DNA of 64,000 nucleotides. It comes from Gracilimonas sp031581265. Lineage in GTDB: Bacteria > Bacteroidota > Rhodothermia > Balneolales > Balneolaceae. Below the pieces are notes generated by a model, which had not been told where the DNA came from, ran no database searches, and saw only the letters and a list, made by a program, of their open reading frames with translations. The stretch is from contig NZ_JAVLBQ010000004.1 in the NCBI RefSeq assembly GCF_031581265.1, forward strand, positions 61,542 through 125,541. Direction: 5' to 3'. Shown here piece by piece: positions 9,525 to 17,571 of this stretch (positions are counted from its first letter, which is position 1; each line of letters begins with the position of its first letter). The position numbers and the translations under genes were made by a program.

Positions 9525-10019
9525 TTATCTTCCAAAATCGTCTTTCAGACGCACGATATCTTTTTCATCAGATGGATGATCTCCATATACATGCATCCAA
9601 ATTTCAGCAACTATGCCCCAGTTATCCAAACCAACTAAACGATGACGTTCGCCTTGTTCTATTTTAATATGCTCTCCTACGTCATAACTCTTGACATCTT
9701 TCTGCTCGTTTGTAATGCTTTTTATAACTCCAACCGGGCCATCAAGTACTTTCCACAGTTCAGACCTGCGATGATGATACTGCCAGGATAATCTTTTTCC
9801 CGGGGCAAGCATCAAAATTTTAGGACTTACTTTACCTGAGGTTTTAATTTGTTCTAAGGCCGATTCATCAAAAAATTCTTTAATGAAATCAGTTGCCTGT
9901 TTTTCATCTATTACAAAGAAGCCACCCCATGGCCGTTCTAAATCCTGATCTGAAATTCTAAATCCCTTTTCTTCTAATGTTTCCCGAATTTGATGAAACT
10001 GTTGTTTCTTTTCCGCCAT
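9525..10019 (-). CDS. Cupin protein resembling the mannose-6-phosphate isomerase type II domain
   Basis: A 164-residue single cupin domain. The ERPWGGFFVI segment matches the start of type II phosphomannose isomerase domains, and metal-binding candidates appear in WQYHHRRSELWKVLDG and in IEQGERHRLVG (the GxxH pattern of cupin motif 2). It could isomerise a sugar phosphate, although relatives are annotated variously and the substrate is unknown. It is transcribed 53 bp before the HAD phosphatase, which suggests a two-gene sugar-phosphate unit. Confidence 0.75.
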   Translation of the reverse strand: MAEKKQQFHQIRETLEEKGFRISDQDLERPWGGFFVIDEKQATDFIKEFFDESALEQIKTSGKVSPKILMLAPGKRLSWQYHHRRSELWKVLDGPVGVIKSITNEQKDVKSYDVGEHIKIEQGERHRLVGLDNWGIVAEIWMHVYGDHPSDEKDIVRLKDDFGR

Positions 10020-10046
10020 AACAAATAATTTAATTTTAGACTGTTT

Positions 10047-11066
10047 TTAATTCTCTTTTATAGAGCCCGGAATTGCTAAAGAAGTGAAAATAAAAAGTAA
10101 CGCAAGCGCCCCCATCCATTGGTATTGATTTTTGTAATCTGCATACTCCTGGCTGGCAAATTCTCCTTTTTCAAGATCATCCATCCGCGCCAAAAAAGCA
10201 TCAATACCATCATTCCCCCTCTCTATTGAATAGTACTCCCCATTTCCCTGATTTGCTATATTTTGCAGGGTCTGACTCTGCAATTTTGTAGTTACTACCT
10301 GGCCGTTGTTGTCTCTTTTATAACCAATTAACCGATTAGTCCCTTCTTCATATATAGGTATTGTAGTTCCATCTGCCGTACCAATACCGAGTGTATAAAC
10401 CAAAATCCCCTCATCTACTAACTCATTCAAGGCTTCTGAATATGATTGACTATGGTCTTCTCCATCAGAAACTATTAACAAGACTTTAGCAGCTTCTGAT
10501 TCATTTTCATCCAATGCATCGAAAGCCTCCATGGCAGTTTCCATAGCAGCGTTGAAATCGGTAGCTGAACTTGGCATTTGTTCAGTATCAGCAATATCCA
10601 AAAACAACCTAAGGGCTGAATAATCCAATGTCATCGGGCTTTGGAGATATGCCTCTCCGGTAAATACGATCAGCCCTACTCTGTCTCCCCGAAGTCTCTC
10701 AATTAAACGATTGATCTCAAATTTTGCTTTTTCGAGGCGGCTTGGGCGAACATCTTCCGCATTCATACTTGCTGAAAGATCGAGGGCAACCAACATGTCA
10801 ATTCCTTGTCTTTTGATCTCCCGCACTTCGGTTCCAATTTTAGGGCCTGCAAAAGCCAAAACAAGAAAGAACAACCCCACTAACATTGAGATGGTTTTCA
10901 GTCTTTTACCAAGTGACCAGTATCCCGTTCTCAGGGATTTAAACAATTCATCACTGAAATATTTCTGCTGCATAGCTCTTATACGCCGCGATTTCCACCA
11001 AAGTAAAGTTACCACGGCAGGAATCAACAGCAAAAGCCAAAGATATGATGGATTTTCCCAGATCAT
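10047..11066 (-). CDS. BatA/BatB-like von Willebrand factor A domain membrane protein
   Basis: A 339-residue protein with two N-terminal transmembrane helices (about 8-24 and 57-75), a VWA domain with a MIDAS motif DLSAS (about 95-99) and downstream metal-site elements (MTLDYSA, VSDGEDHS), and a C-terminal helix near 315-332. This is the layout of Bat (aerotolerance) proteins, which usually sit in moxR-bat-VWA operons. Here it stands apart from any MoxR ATPase; the neighbours are the cupin gene and ugd. The nearby DUF4175 gene on the other strand may be a functional partner, by analogy with other FCB genomes. Confidence 0.85.
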   Translation of the reverse strand: MIWENPSYLWLLLLIPAVVTLLWWKSRRIRAMQQKYFSDELFKSLRTGYWSLGKRLKTISMLVGLFFLVLAFAGPKIGTEVREIKRQGIDMLVALDLSASMNAEDVRPSRLEKAKFEINRLIERLRGDRVGLIVFTGEAYLQSPMTLDYSALRLFLDIADTEQMPSSATDFNAAMETAMEAFDALDENESEAAKVLLIVSDGEDHSQSYSEALNELVDEGILVYTLGIGTADGTTIPIYEEGTNRLIGYKRDNNGQVVTTKLQSQTLQNIANQGNGEYYSIERGNDGIDAFLARMDDLEKGEFASQEYADYKNQYQWMGALALLFIFTSLAIPGSIKEN

Positions 11067-11165
11067 AATTTATCGATTACTTGTATCTAAGATAGAAATT
11101 AATGAACCACAGATTCAGTAATAAAATTTTAAGCTTGGCAGAATTGAAGCCTTTTTTACTTTTAC

Positions 11166-12500
11166 TTAATTCTCATCTAAGCCCAGCGTAGGCCGGCCAA
11201 CACTGTAGTATATAATACCGGCTTCTTCCACATCTTCCAGTTTAAAGAGATTTCGTCCGTCAAATACTACAGCTGGATCCATATATTTTTTAAAGCGATC
11301 CAGATCAGGAATACGAAACTCTTGCCATTCTGTAGCTATAACCAAAGCATCAATGCCTTCAAGTGCTTCTCTTGGGGTTTGAACGTATTCCGTGTTTTCA
11401 TTCACTACATCAGAAGCTGCATCCTGAAATGTTTCTAAAGCTTCAGGGTCATGGGCTTTAAGTTTAGCCCCATGTTCTACCAGCTTTTCCATCAAATACA
11501 ATGATGGGGATTCCCGAACGTCATCGGTTTCAGGTTTAAATGAGAGTCCCCATATTCCAATCATTTTATCCTCAATATTACCATTGAAATGCTGTAAGAC
11601 CTTGGGAACCAATGATATTTTTTGGGCATCATTAACTTTCATCACCGAATCCAAGATTTTAAAATCGTAGCCCAGTAATCCTGCGGTGTGGTGAATAGCC
11701 TGTACATCTTTTGGGAAACAGCTTCCTCCATATCCAATACCGGCAAATAGAAATCTCTTTCCAATCCTTGAATCGGAACCAATTCCACGGCGCACATTAT
11801 CAACATTGGCCCCTACCTTTTCGCAAATGTTGGCAATTTCGTTCATGAAGGTGATTTTAGTAGCCAACAATGAATTTGCGGCATACTTGGTCAACTCGGA
11901 ACTCCGCTCATCCATCACAATTAATGGATTTCCTGATTTTAGATAGGGAGTGTAGAGTTTTTCCATCAATTTTTGAGCGCGCTCGCTTTGGGTTCCTACA
12001 ACCACGCGTTCCGGTTTCCTGAAATCATTAACGGCAGCCCCTTCTCTTAAAAACTCGGGGTTAGAAACTACATCAAAAGGTATATTTGTTTTAGAAGCTA
12101 TGGTTTCCCTCACTTTATCAGCAGTGCCCACTGGCACGGTACTTTTATTTACAATCACTTTATACTCGGTGATCATCTCTCCAAGTTCTTCTGCTACCTG
12201 CAGTACAAAACTTAAATCGGCCTGACCATCGGCACCCGGAGGAGTAGGCAGACAAAGAAAAATAATTTCCGATTGCTCAACTGCACTTTTCAAATCAGTG
12301 GTAAAACTAAGTCGGTTCTCTCTGATATTACGATCAAAAAGTGGTTTCAAGCCCGGTTCATAAATAGGCACTTCCCCGGCACGCATTCTTTCCACTTTAT
12401 CTTTATCGATATCAACGCAAATGACGTTATTCCCGGTATCGGCAAAACATGTTCCACTTACTAACCCTACATAACCCGTTCCTACAATTGCGATATTCAT
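11166..12500 (-). CDS. ugd: UDP-glucose 6-dehydrogenase
   Basis: Oxidises UDP-glucose to UDP-glucuronate with two NAD+, feeding capsule/exopolysaccharide precursors. The N-terminal Rossmann motif GTGYVGLVSG (7-16), STVPVGT near 120, the SNPEFLREG motif, K205 in TKYAAN and the catalytic C261 in GYGGSCFPKD are all present, and the 444-residue length is normal. The C-terminal UDP-binding domain ends with DGRNLF and a VGRP tail. The 99-bp gap to the VWA gene leaves open whether they share a transcript. Confidence 0.95.
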   Translation of the reverse strand: MNIAIVGTGYVGLVSGTCFADTGNNVICVDIDKDKVERMRAGEVPIYEPGLKPLFDRNIRENRLSFTTDLKSAVEQSEIIFLCLPTPPGADGQADLSFVLQVAEELGEMITEYKVIVNKSTVPVGTADKVRETIASKTNIPFDVVSNPEFLREGAAVNDFRKPERVVVGTQSERAQKLMEKLYTPYLKSGNPLIVMDERSSELTKYAANSLLATKITFMNEIANICEKVGANVDNVRRGIGSDSRIGKRFLFAGIGYGGSCFPKDVQAIHHTAGLLGYDFKILDSVMKVNDAQKISLVPKVLQHFNGNIEDKMIGIWGLSFKPETDDVRESPSLYLMEKLVEHGAKLKAHDPEALETFQDAASDVVNENTEYVQTPREALEGIDALVIATEWQEFRIPDLDRFKKYMDPAVVFDGRNLFKLEDVEEAGIIYYSVGRPTLGLDEN

Positions 12501-12650
12501 TTTATAACTTTGTGATGGTTCTGTTGAATTTTTTCAAGGCTCAAAGATATGGTTTTTGATACTTTTAAACTCAAAACTTTAGTACTTTCCTGCCCGAATT
12601 TCTCTTCTATTCAACGGATCTATTTTTACTTTGGAAGCCAAACAACCATG

Positions 12651-13610
12651 CTAAAGTGTATCGAAAATCCAGTCTTGAAAAACTTCCTTAAATCGAAACG
12701 AAAAATTAAGATTTACATTCGAAGTCTCATCATCATATTCGAAACAATCAGGAACTACGTGGAAAAAATGGTTAACTCCTCCAATATCATATATGGTAAA
12801 ATTGGGCGGTATTGAATTTGGAAAAATTTCATTCAATTCTTCTACTGCCCACGAAGGATATACCTGACCATCATTTCCCCCAAACACAAACAGCGCCGGA
12901 ATCTCAATATCTCCGATATATTCAGCCGGATTAAAATCCAGCTTCATCTTCATATGTCGCCACCGCTTGGTTATGGGAATAGCTGATACCCAGTTTTGAT
13001 GTGACTGCGCTTTTTGTACTGCTTTCTCATAAGCAGCAGTACTGTCCTCTTCGTTACATACATATTCGCTGTGATATTCATTTACAAGTTGCCGAGTTGG
13101 GTCAAAGGTAGGTCCTGCCAAAGATGCCATCAGTTTTATTTGTTGAGGGGAAGTTGCTGCAACTATCTGGACTACCCAGCCATCCTCTCCGTGCCCCACA
13201 ATTCCAATTCTGTCCCGATCCACTTCTCTGCGCTGAGATAAATACGAAATGGCAGCCTTGGCGTCATCAGCAAAATCATTGAGTGTAGCACGCCCCCAGC
13301 GGCCATCAGATTCTCCTATGCCGCGAGGGTCATAATAGAATACCCCAATACCTGAAGGGGGAAATACTGATAGTAAATTTTCTTCAATAAATGGTTGTCG
13401 TTGAGTATGGATGTCACCCCACTCATCAATACCTCCCATAAAAAGTAAAACCGGCACATCTTGAGCTGAAGTTGGCAATACTAAGGTTCCACTCAAAACA
13501 TTATCACCACTTCTAAACACCACTTGTTCCCTTGTAACATCCTGGGAATTTGCCAGAATAGGAAGTATGAAAAAACTTAAGGTCAACAATATTCTGAGTG
13601 AATTTCTCAT
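12651..13610 (-). CDS. Exported alpha/beta-hydrolase-fold protein lacking the nucleophile serine
   Basis: A 319-residue protein with a cleavable signal peptide (about 1-22, ending ANSQ). The fold is that of dienelactone-hydrolase/S9-like esterases: YDPRGIGESDG before the elbow, a late acidic strand LFVFGGNDGQVYP and a terminal histidine in GGVNHFFH. The nucleophile elbow, normally GHSxGG, reads GHGEDG, so glycine stands where serine should be; the codon (GGA) is unambiguous in the DNA. The acid and histidine seem retained. It may be a pseudo-enzyme, a binding protein, or use another residue. It is a single gene upstream of ugd, with a 150-bp gap. Confidence 0.8.
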   Translation of the reverse strand: MRNSLRILLTLSFFILPILANSQDVTREQVVFRSGDNVLSGTLVLPTSAQDVPVLLFMGGIDEWGDIHTQRQPFIEENLLSVFPPSGIGVFYYDPRGIGESDGRWGRATLNDFADDAKAAISYLSQRREVDRDRIGIVGHGEDGWVVQIVAATSPQQIKLMASLAGPTFDPTRQLVNEYHSEYVCNEEDSTAAYEKAVQKAQSHQNWVSAIPITKRWRHMKMKLDFNPAEYIGDIEIPALFVFGGNDGQVYPSWAVEELNEIFPNSIPPNFTIYDIGGVNHFFHVVPDCFEYDDETSNVNLNFSFRFKEVFQDWIFDTL

Positions 13611-13656
13611 TTGATAAATAGTCCTGCTATAAAGTTAACACTGATGATTTGACAAG

Positions 13657-14157
13657 TCATGCTATTTTCTGAATCGTATTGTTCATCTGCTTAATATGCC
13701 GTTCAGTATGATAGATGCCAAAATATATCCACTCTGCACGTGTTAAGTAACCGAAAATTGGATGTTCAAACATCTTGCAGATTTCATCGGCTTCGAGGTT
13801 TTCTATATGTTCCTGAATGGTTTTTCTTTGGTCTTTAAACTTCTGAAGCCAATCTTGACGGTCTTTATTCTGCACTTTTGGAACTACCACACTACTCGCT
13901 TTTACTTTTTTACCAGTATTGAGCAGTTTGGTTCTAAAACTTTCAATGATAGCTTCTGAATTGCGATTTGGATCTTTGTCGGTTTCACCCTGAAATAATT
14001 TAGGAAAACCGAATTCTGTTCTGTACAAGTGTTCTACTATATCAGCTACCGACCAAGATTTAGCATCCGGTTTAGTATTAAATTGATCTTCAGGCACACT
14101 GCTCGCTGCCTTAACCAACTTGTCTGTATTTTCTGATAGTCTTTCTTTTAGATCCAT
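13657..14157 (-). CDS. DinB-like (YfiT/DinB_2) four-helix metal-dependent protein
   Basis: A 166-residue cytoplasmic helical protein. Three histidines typical of DinB-superfamily metal sites are visible: H43 region in DIVEHLYRTE, and the HTERHIKQM motif near the C-terminus (YHTERH). W35 in KSWSVADIVEHL matches the conserved tryptophan of the first helix. Members include thiol transferases and many proteins of unknown role, so the function stays general. It is 46 bp upstream of the alpha/beta-hydrolase gene in the same direction. Confidence 0.8.
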   Translation of the reverse strand: MDLKERLSENTDKLVKAASSVPEDQFNTKPDAKSWSVADIVEHLYRTEFGFPKLFQGETDKDPNRNSEAIIESFRTKLLNTGKKVKASSVVVPKVQNKDRQDWLQKFKDQRKTIQEHIENLEADEICKMFEHPIFGYLTRAEWIYFGIYHTERHIKQMNNTIQKIA

Positions 14158-14216
14158 AATTTGGAAAACTTCCAGCCCAAGGTACTCCTATGATTTTAAA
14201 ATTTCAGTAAAATAAT

Positions 14217-15425
14217 TTAGTCATTTCCCTTTGGCGTAAAAGCCTGAATACCGGTTATCTCCCTACCTAAAATAAGTCCGTGAATATCATAGGTCCCTTC
14301 ATAGGTATTCACTGATTCCAAGTTCATCATGTGGTGAATTACCCTATACTCTCCTACAATTCCATTACCGCCATGCATATCGCGAGAAATACGGGCAATT
14401 TCCAAGGCTTTACCACAATTGTGACGTTTAGCAAGAGAAGTCATTGAGGGATGATCACGTCCCTCATCTTTCAACTGCCCCAACCGAAACGCCTGCATTT
14501 GCATAGAAGTGATATCGGTAAGCATATTTGCAAGCTTTGTCTGGATGAGCTGATTAGCTGCCAATGGTTTCCCAAATTGAGTACGATCCAATACATATTG
14601 CCGAGCTTTTTGATAGCAAAATTCGGCAGCTCCAACTGTTCCCCAAGCAATACCATACCGGGCTGAATTGAGGCACATAAAGGGCCCTTTTAACCCTTTG
14701 ATATCCGGAAAAACATTTTCATCAGGAACAAACACATCATCAAAAACAAGCTCTCCTGTTTCTGAAGCCCGAAGACTCATTTTATATTTGGTGTGAGGTG
14801 CTGAAAATCCTTCCATTCCTTTTTCTACGAGGAAACCACGAATCACCCCTTCTTCTTTTGGATCTTCTTTGGCTTTAGCCCAGACCACTGCCACATCAGC
14901 TATGGGGGAATTGGTTATCCACATTTTGGCGCCGTTCAGCTTCCATCCTCCATCGGTTTTAACGGCCGTGGTAACCATAGAACCGGGGTCAGAACCATGA
15001 TCGGGTTCGGTCAATCCAAAACATCCTATCATTTCTCCTGTTGCCAGCTTGGGTAAAAATCTCTGCTTTTGCTCTTCAGTCCCAAATTCTGAAATAGGAT
15101 ACATAACCAACGATGACTGCACACTCATAAAAGAGCGATAGCCCGAGTCGACGCGTTCCACTTCGCGTGCAATCAATCCATAAGCGGTGTAACTGGCATT
15201 TGAGCCGCCATACTCCTCTGGAATGGTAACGCCAAGCAATCCCATTTCTCCCATTTCTGTGGCAATGTCTTGGTCAAAATATTCTTCGGTATTTCCTTTC
15301 AGGGCACGTGGCTCGAGTTTGCTTTGGGCATAATCACGAGCCGTTTCCATGATGAGGCGATCTTCCTCATTTAATTCCGATTCAAATAGAAAAGCATCGT
15401 CTGTGTTGAATAGATTCTTGGACAT
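14217..15425 (-). CDS. gcdH: Acyl-CoA dehydrogenase, glutaryl-CoA dehydrogenase type
   Basis: FAD-dependent oxidation of an acyl-CoA, most likely glutaryl-CoA to crotonyl-CoA in lysine/tryptophan breakdown. The 402-residue protein has the FAD-binding GCFGLTEPDHGSDPGSM segment (135-149) and KMWITNSPIADV. The catalytic glutamate E376 lies in TYEGTYDIHGLILGREITG, the form characteristic of glutaryl-CoA dehydrogenases. RYGIAWG (256-262) and RTQFGKPLAANQLIQ also fit that subgroup. It is the first gene of the minus-strand run and is preceded by a ~600-bp non-coding region. Confidence 0.9.
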   Translation of the reverse strand: MSKNLFNTDDAFLFESELNEEDRLIMETARDYAQSKLEPRALKGNTEEYFDQDIATEMGEMGLLGVTIPEEYGGSNASYTAYGLIAREVERVDSGYRSFMSVQSSLVMYPISEFGTEEQKQRFLPKLATGEMIGCFGLTEPDHGSDPGSMVTTAVKTDGGWKLNGAKMWITNSPIADVAVVWAKAKEDPKEEGVIRGFLVEKGMEGFSAPHTKYKMSLRASETGELVFDDVFVPDENVFPDIKGLKGPFMCLNSARYGIAWGTVGAAEFCYQKARQYVLDRTQFGKPLAANQLIQTKLANMLTDITSMQMQAFRLGQLKDEGRDHPSMTSLAKRHNCGKALEIARISRDMHGGNGIVGEYRVIHHMMNLESVNTYEGTYDIHGLILGREITGIQAFTPKGND

Positions 15426-15584
15426 AATTGAATATTATTTTCTGAAATTGTCTTACTGAATAGTACGGAAAATGACTCAAGGGATAAATCAATTTATTCT
15501 TCGAATTTATCATCTTTACGTTCTCAAACTTATGATAAGATGACAACAATAAATATTAATCTGTAAATCATACGGATTTTTGGG

Positions 15585-15725
15585 CTAGTCCTCTGACAGC
15601 TCAATGAAACCTCCGTTGAATAGCATATTATTTTCGTTCAGTGTTTCCCAATACACCTGCTGCCATATTCCAGAGTTTTTATATAGATCTTGACTTTTAA
15701 CACAGGCGGGAAGCACAGTGACCAT
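15585..15725 (-). CDS. Possible 46-residue protein or gene remnant, unknown
   Basis: An ATG-initiated minus-strand ORF ends in TAG and encodes a protein-like sequence with segments GIWQQVYWETLNENN and NGGFIELSED. There is no signal peptide or recognisable domain. The balanced, aromatic-rich composition is unlike random translation of the surrounding AT-rich DNA, so it may be a real small protein or the tail of a decayed gene. No clear ribosome binding site is visible. Confidence 0.3.
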   Translation of the reverse strand: MVTVLPACVKSQDLYKNSGIWQQVYWETLNENNMLFNGGFIELSED

Positions 15726-15749
15726 GATAAATTAATTATTCGACCTTAG

Positions 15750-15886
15750 AAAAAAGAGCGTTAAGAAGATGACGAAATGAAGCGTTAAGAAATAAACTGT
15801 TCCGCTGATAGGTTAAGAAGCGACATTAAACAGTGAAGGAGCTTCAGTTTATTTTAGCGAAATGCAGTCAGCTTTAGCTCTTTTTT
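15750..15886. repeat. Nested imperfect inverted repeat (137 bp)
   Basis: The outer arms aaaaaagagc (15750-15759) and gctctttttt (15877-15886) are perfect complements. Inside, aataaactg (15791-15799) pairs with cagtttatt (15845-15853). The nested symmetry resembles a small non-autonomous mobile element or a long structured transcript. Confidence 0.5.
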
Positions 15887-15904
15887 CGTAGTCGGGAGCT
15901 TTTG

Positions 15905-15928
15905 GTTCTTTTGTCGGCACAAAAGAAC
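15905..15928. repeat. Perfect palindrome, 10-bp arms, CGGC loop
   Basis: gttcttttgt at 15905-15914 pairs with acaaaagaac at 15919-15928 around a CGGC loop. There is no T-run, so it is not a standard terminator; it lies ~100 bp beyond the Fic stop codon. Confidence 0.6.
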
Positions 15929-16034
15929 AAGGAAGTTGAATAGGGAAACTATAGTTGCAAAGCACCTGAAGCTGGGGGTACTGTGTTAAAGATGGTTTCG
16001 TAATGAGCATAAACTTGAATAGCCGTACACGTAG

Positions 16035-17243
16035 TTAAATAGTGCCCGCCGGATATAACTCTGGGAAGTAATAGCCTACCACTTTGGGCGGAATATTAAA
16101 ATATAAGGGGCTCCGATGGGAATCAGACCTCACTAACTCTTCTTCCAATAATTGTTTGGTTAAGTCTCTGGCAGTTCTTTCGGCCATACCGATTAAACGC
16201 TGAACCTCCCCACGCTCTATTTTACCGCGCATCATCACTTCGGCCAATACATATTTGGCTTCCGGTCGAAGTGTCGGTTCCCCTGGGATTGAACCTTGAG
16301 CACGGAGATTTCCATAAGCCAAAATTCGGTCTCTTAAATCTTCGAGGTTCAATAATTTCTTCATGAAATGAATTTGATCTAAGGCCGTCTCAAAGAAGAA
16401 AGAACAAAAAGAGTTCAGGGCTTTTTCCGACAAATTACCTCTTCCATCCAAATCTCCTCTTCTTGGGCTATCTGCACTGGCTAAGTAGTTTCTGTATTCT
16501 TCATCTTTTCTTGCTAAACCACGGGATAGCGTCCAAAGTCCGTAAGACTCGATATTGGCTCTTCGCAGATACGCATAGGTAAACAAACGACACACACGAC
16601 CATTTCCATCTAAAAATGGATGAATCCATACCAAGCGGTGGTGGCTTGCCGCTGCCGCCAGTAGTAACGTATGGCCGGATAATGTTTTAGGATCATATTT
16701 CTTTTCAAAATGAGTCAGGAAGTCTTCTAACGCGCTATGAACAGGGGCCACATGCTCACCGACCTCCACATCTTGCGTTCGGAGTTTACCCGGAACCATC
16801 TCAATAATCTCATCCGAGTCCTTTTTTCTGATCTTCAGAAAACTATCGGGGACTCTTGAATAGAATTCCCGATGAATCCAGCAAAGAAACTCTGATGAGC
16901 ACACCGGAACCTTCTCCCCCTTTTCAAAGCGATCATCAATGAGTTTTTGCACTTCTATGTGTGCCACACTTAGCTTCTGTAGCCGCTTCTTTTCCTCATC
17001 TTTACTGTACTCTTTTCGTACGGCCCGTTCGATATCTACCGGATTAGTGTGCTCCCCTTCTATGCGGTTTGAATAGTAACTGTTTATATGCCGTAGTAAC
17101 CGCGCAATCTTTTTACGAGTGAGCGGGTGCACCAATCCACCTAATTCAGCTTCCCGACGAAATACCTCCATAGCCAAATCCACCAGTGGCTTGGTTGCCT
17201 TGGGAAACAGGGGCTCCATATGTGAAAGACGATCAAAAATCAT
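16035..17243 (-). CDS. Fic-domain protein (predicted AMPylase) with N-terminal inhibitory helix and C-terminal winged helix
   Basis: Fic enzymes transfer AMP (or related groups) to target hydroxyls. The catalytic motif HPFLDGNGRVCR places H208, D212, N214, G215 and R216 correctly. An inhibitory motif of the S/TxxxE(G/N) type is present near the N-terminus (S58, E62, G63 in YSNRIEGEH), indicating a class II autoinhibited Fic. The C-terminal ~70 residues, with KYVLAEVMMRGKIERGEVQR and a wing-like strand, look like a winged helix, so it may bind DNA and regulate itself. No separate antitoxin gene is seen. It is a lone gene between non-coding repeat-rich stretches, suggesting an acquired module. 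Confidence 0.9.
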   Translation of the reverse strand: MIFDRLSHMEPLFPKATKPLVDLAMEVFRREAELGGLVHPLTRKKIARLLRHINSYYSNRIEGEHTNPVDIERAVRKEYSKDEEKKRLQKLSVAHIEVQKLIDDRFEKGEKVPVCSSEFLCWIHREFYSRVPDSFLKIRKKDSDEIIEMVPGKLRTQDVEVGEHVAPVHSALEDFLTHFEKKYDPKTLSGHTLLLAAAASHHRLVWIHPFLDGNGRVCRLFTYAYLRRANIESYGLWTLSRGLARKDEEYRNYLASADSPRRGDLDGRGNLSEKALNSFCSFFFETALDQIHFMKKLLNLEDLRDRILAYGNLRAQGSIPGEPTLRPEAKYVLAEVMMRGKIERGEVQRLIGMAERTARDLTKQLLEEELVRSDSHRSPLYFNIPPKVVGYYFPELYPAGTI

Positions 17244-17571
17244 GACTTAATTTTTGCCGGTTCTTTTACCGGTTTGAATATATGGTATAAGTATATTAAA
17301 ACCATGATAATATCCAATTTTATTTAGTAATTAAAAAAGGAAATATTGCCGGTTCTTTTGCCGGTTCAAAAAAAAAGAAAATAGTGGCTTTAGTACTTCC
17401 GATTGGAAAAGGTAATCTATAATACCACAAGTGACAAGAATAACACGTGAAGCTGGAGCTTCCGAGACGGCGCTATCCCAAAAATAGGGGGAACTTCACA
17501 ACAAAAAAAAGAATAAATGTTAGATGCAGAGATCATTCAACATTTAGAATTACATAATTTAAAATTACTTC
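17244..17571. other. 328-bp intergenic region upstream of the Fic gene
   Basis: It contains the two CCGGTT repeat sites (17255-17275, 17347-17367). Toward the right is a degenerate structured patch with gtgaag and cttcac arms enclosing an aagctggagctt palindrome (about 17447-17500). No ORF of interest is visible. Confidence 0.6.
17255..17367. promoter_or_regulatory. Pair of CCGGTT direct-repeat sites, candidate operator of the Fic gene
   Basis: Two near-identical 21-bp sites, at 17255-17275 and 17347-17367, each hold two CCGGTT half-sites spaced 12 bp apart (tgccggttctttt followed by rccggtt). The first begins 12 bp upstream of the Fic start codon, the second ~92 bp further out. Spacing near one helical turn on the same face fits a bound regulator, possibly the Fic protein's own winged helix; this is inference. 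Confidence 0.5.

Larger units (their letters stand above)
15426..16034. other. 608-bp intergenic region with structured repeats and one possible small ORF
   Basis: No ordinary gene is seen. The right two-thirds hold an interrupted inverted repeat (15750-15886), a perfect palindrome (15905-15928) and GC-richer debris up to the Fic stop codon. A short minus-strand ORF lies at 15585-15725. The composition and stems suggest remnants of small mobile repeats rather than a promoter region alone. Confidence 0.6.

Noticed and set aside
10711..11121. 136-residue ORF antisense to the VWA gene
   Set aside because: The opposite frame contains the MIDAS motif and transmembrane helices; this is its shadow.
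12549..12815. 88-residue plus-strand ORF at the 3' end of the alpha/beta-hydrolase gene
   Set aside because: It is antisense to a gene with clear domain signatures and has no recognisable motif; a shadow ORF.
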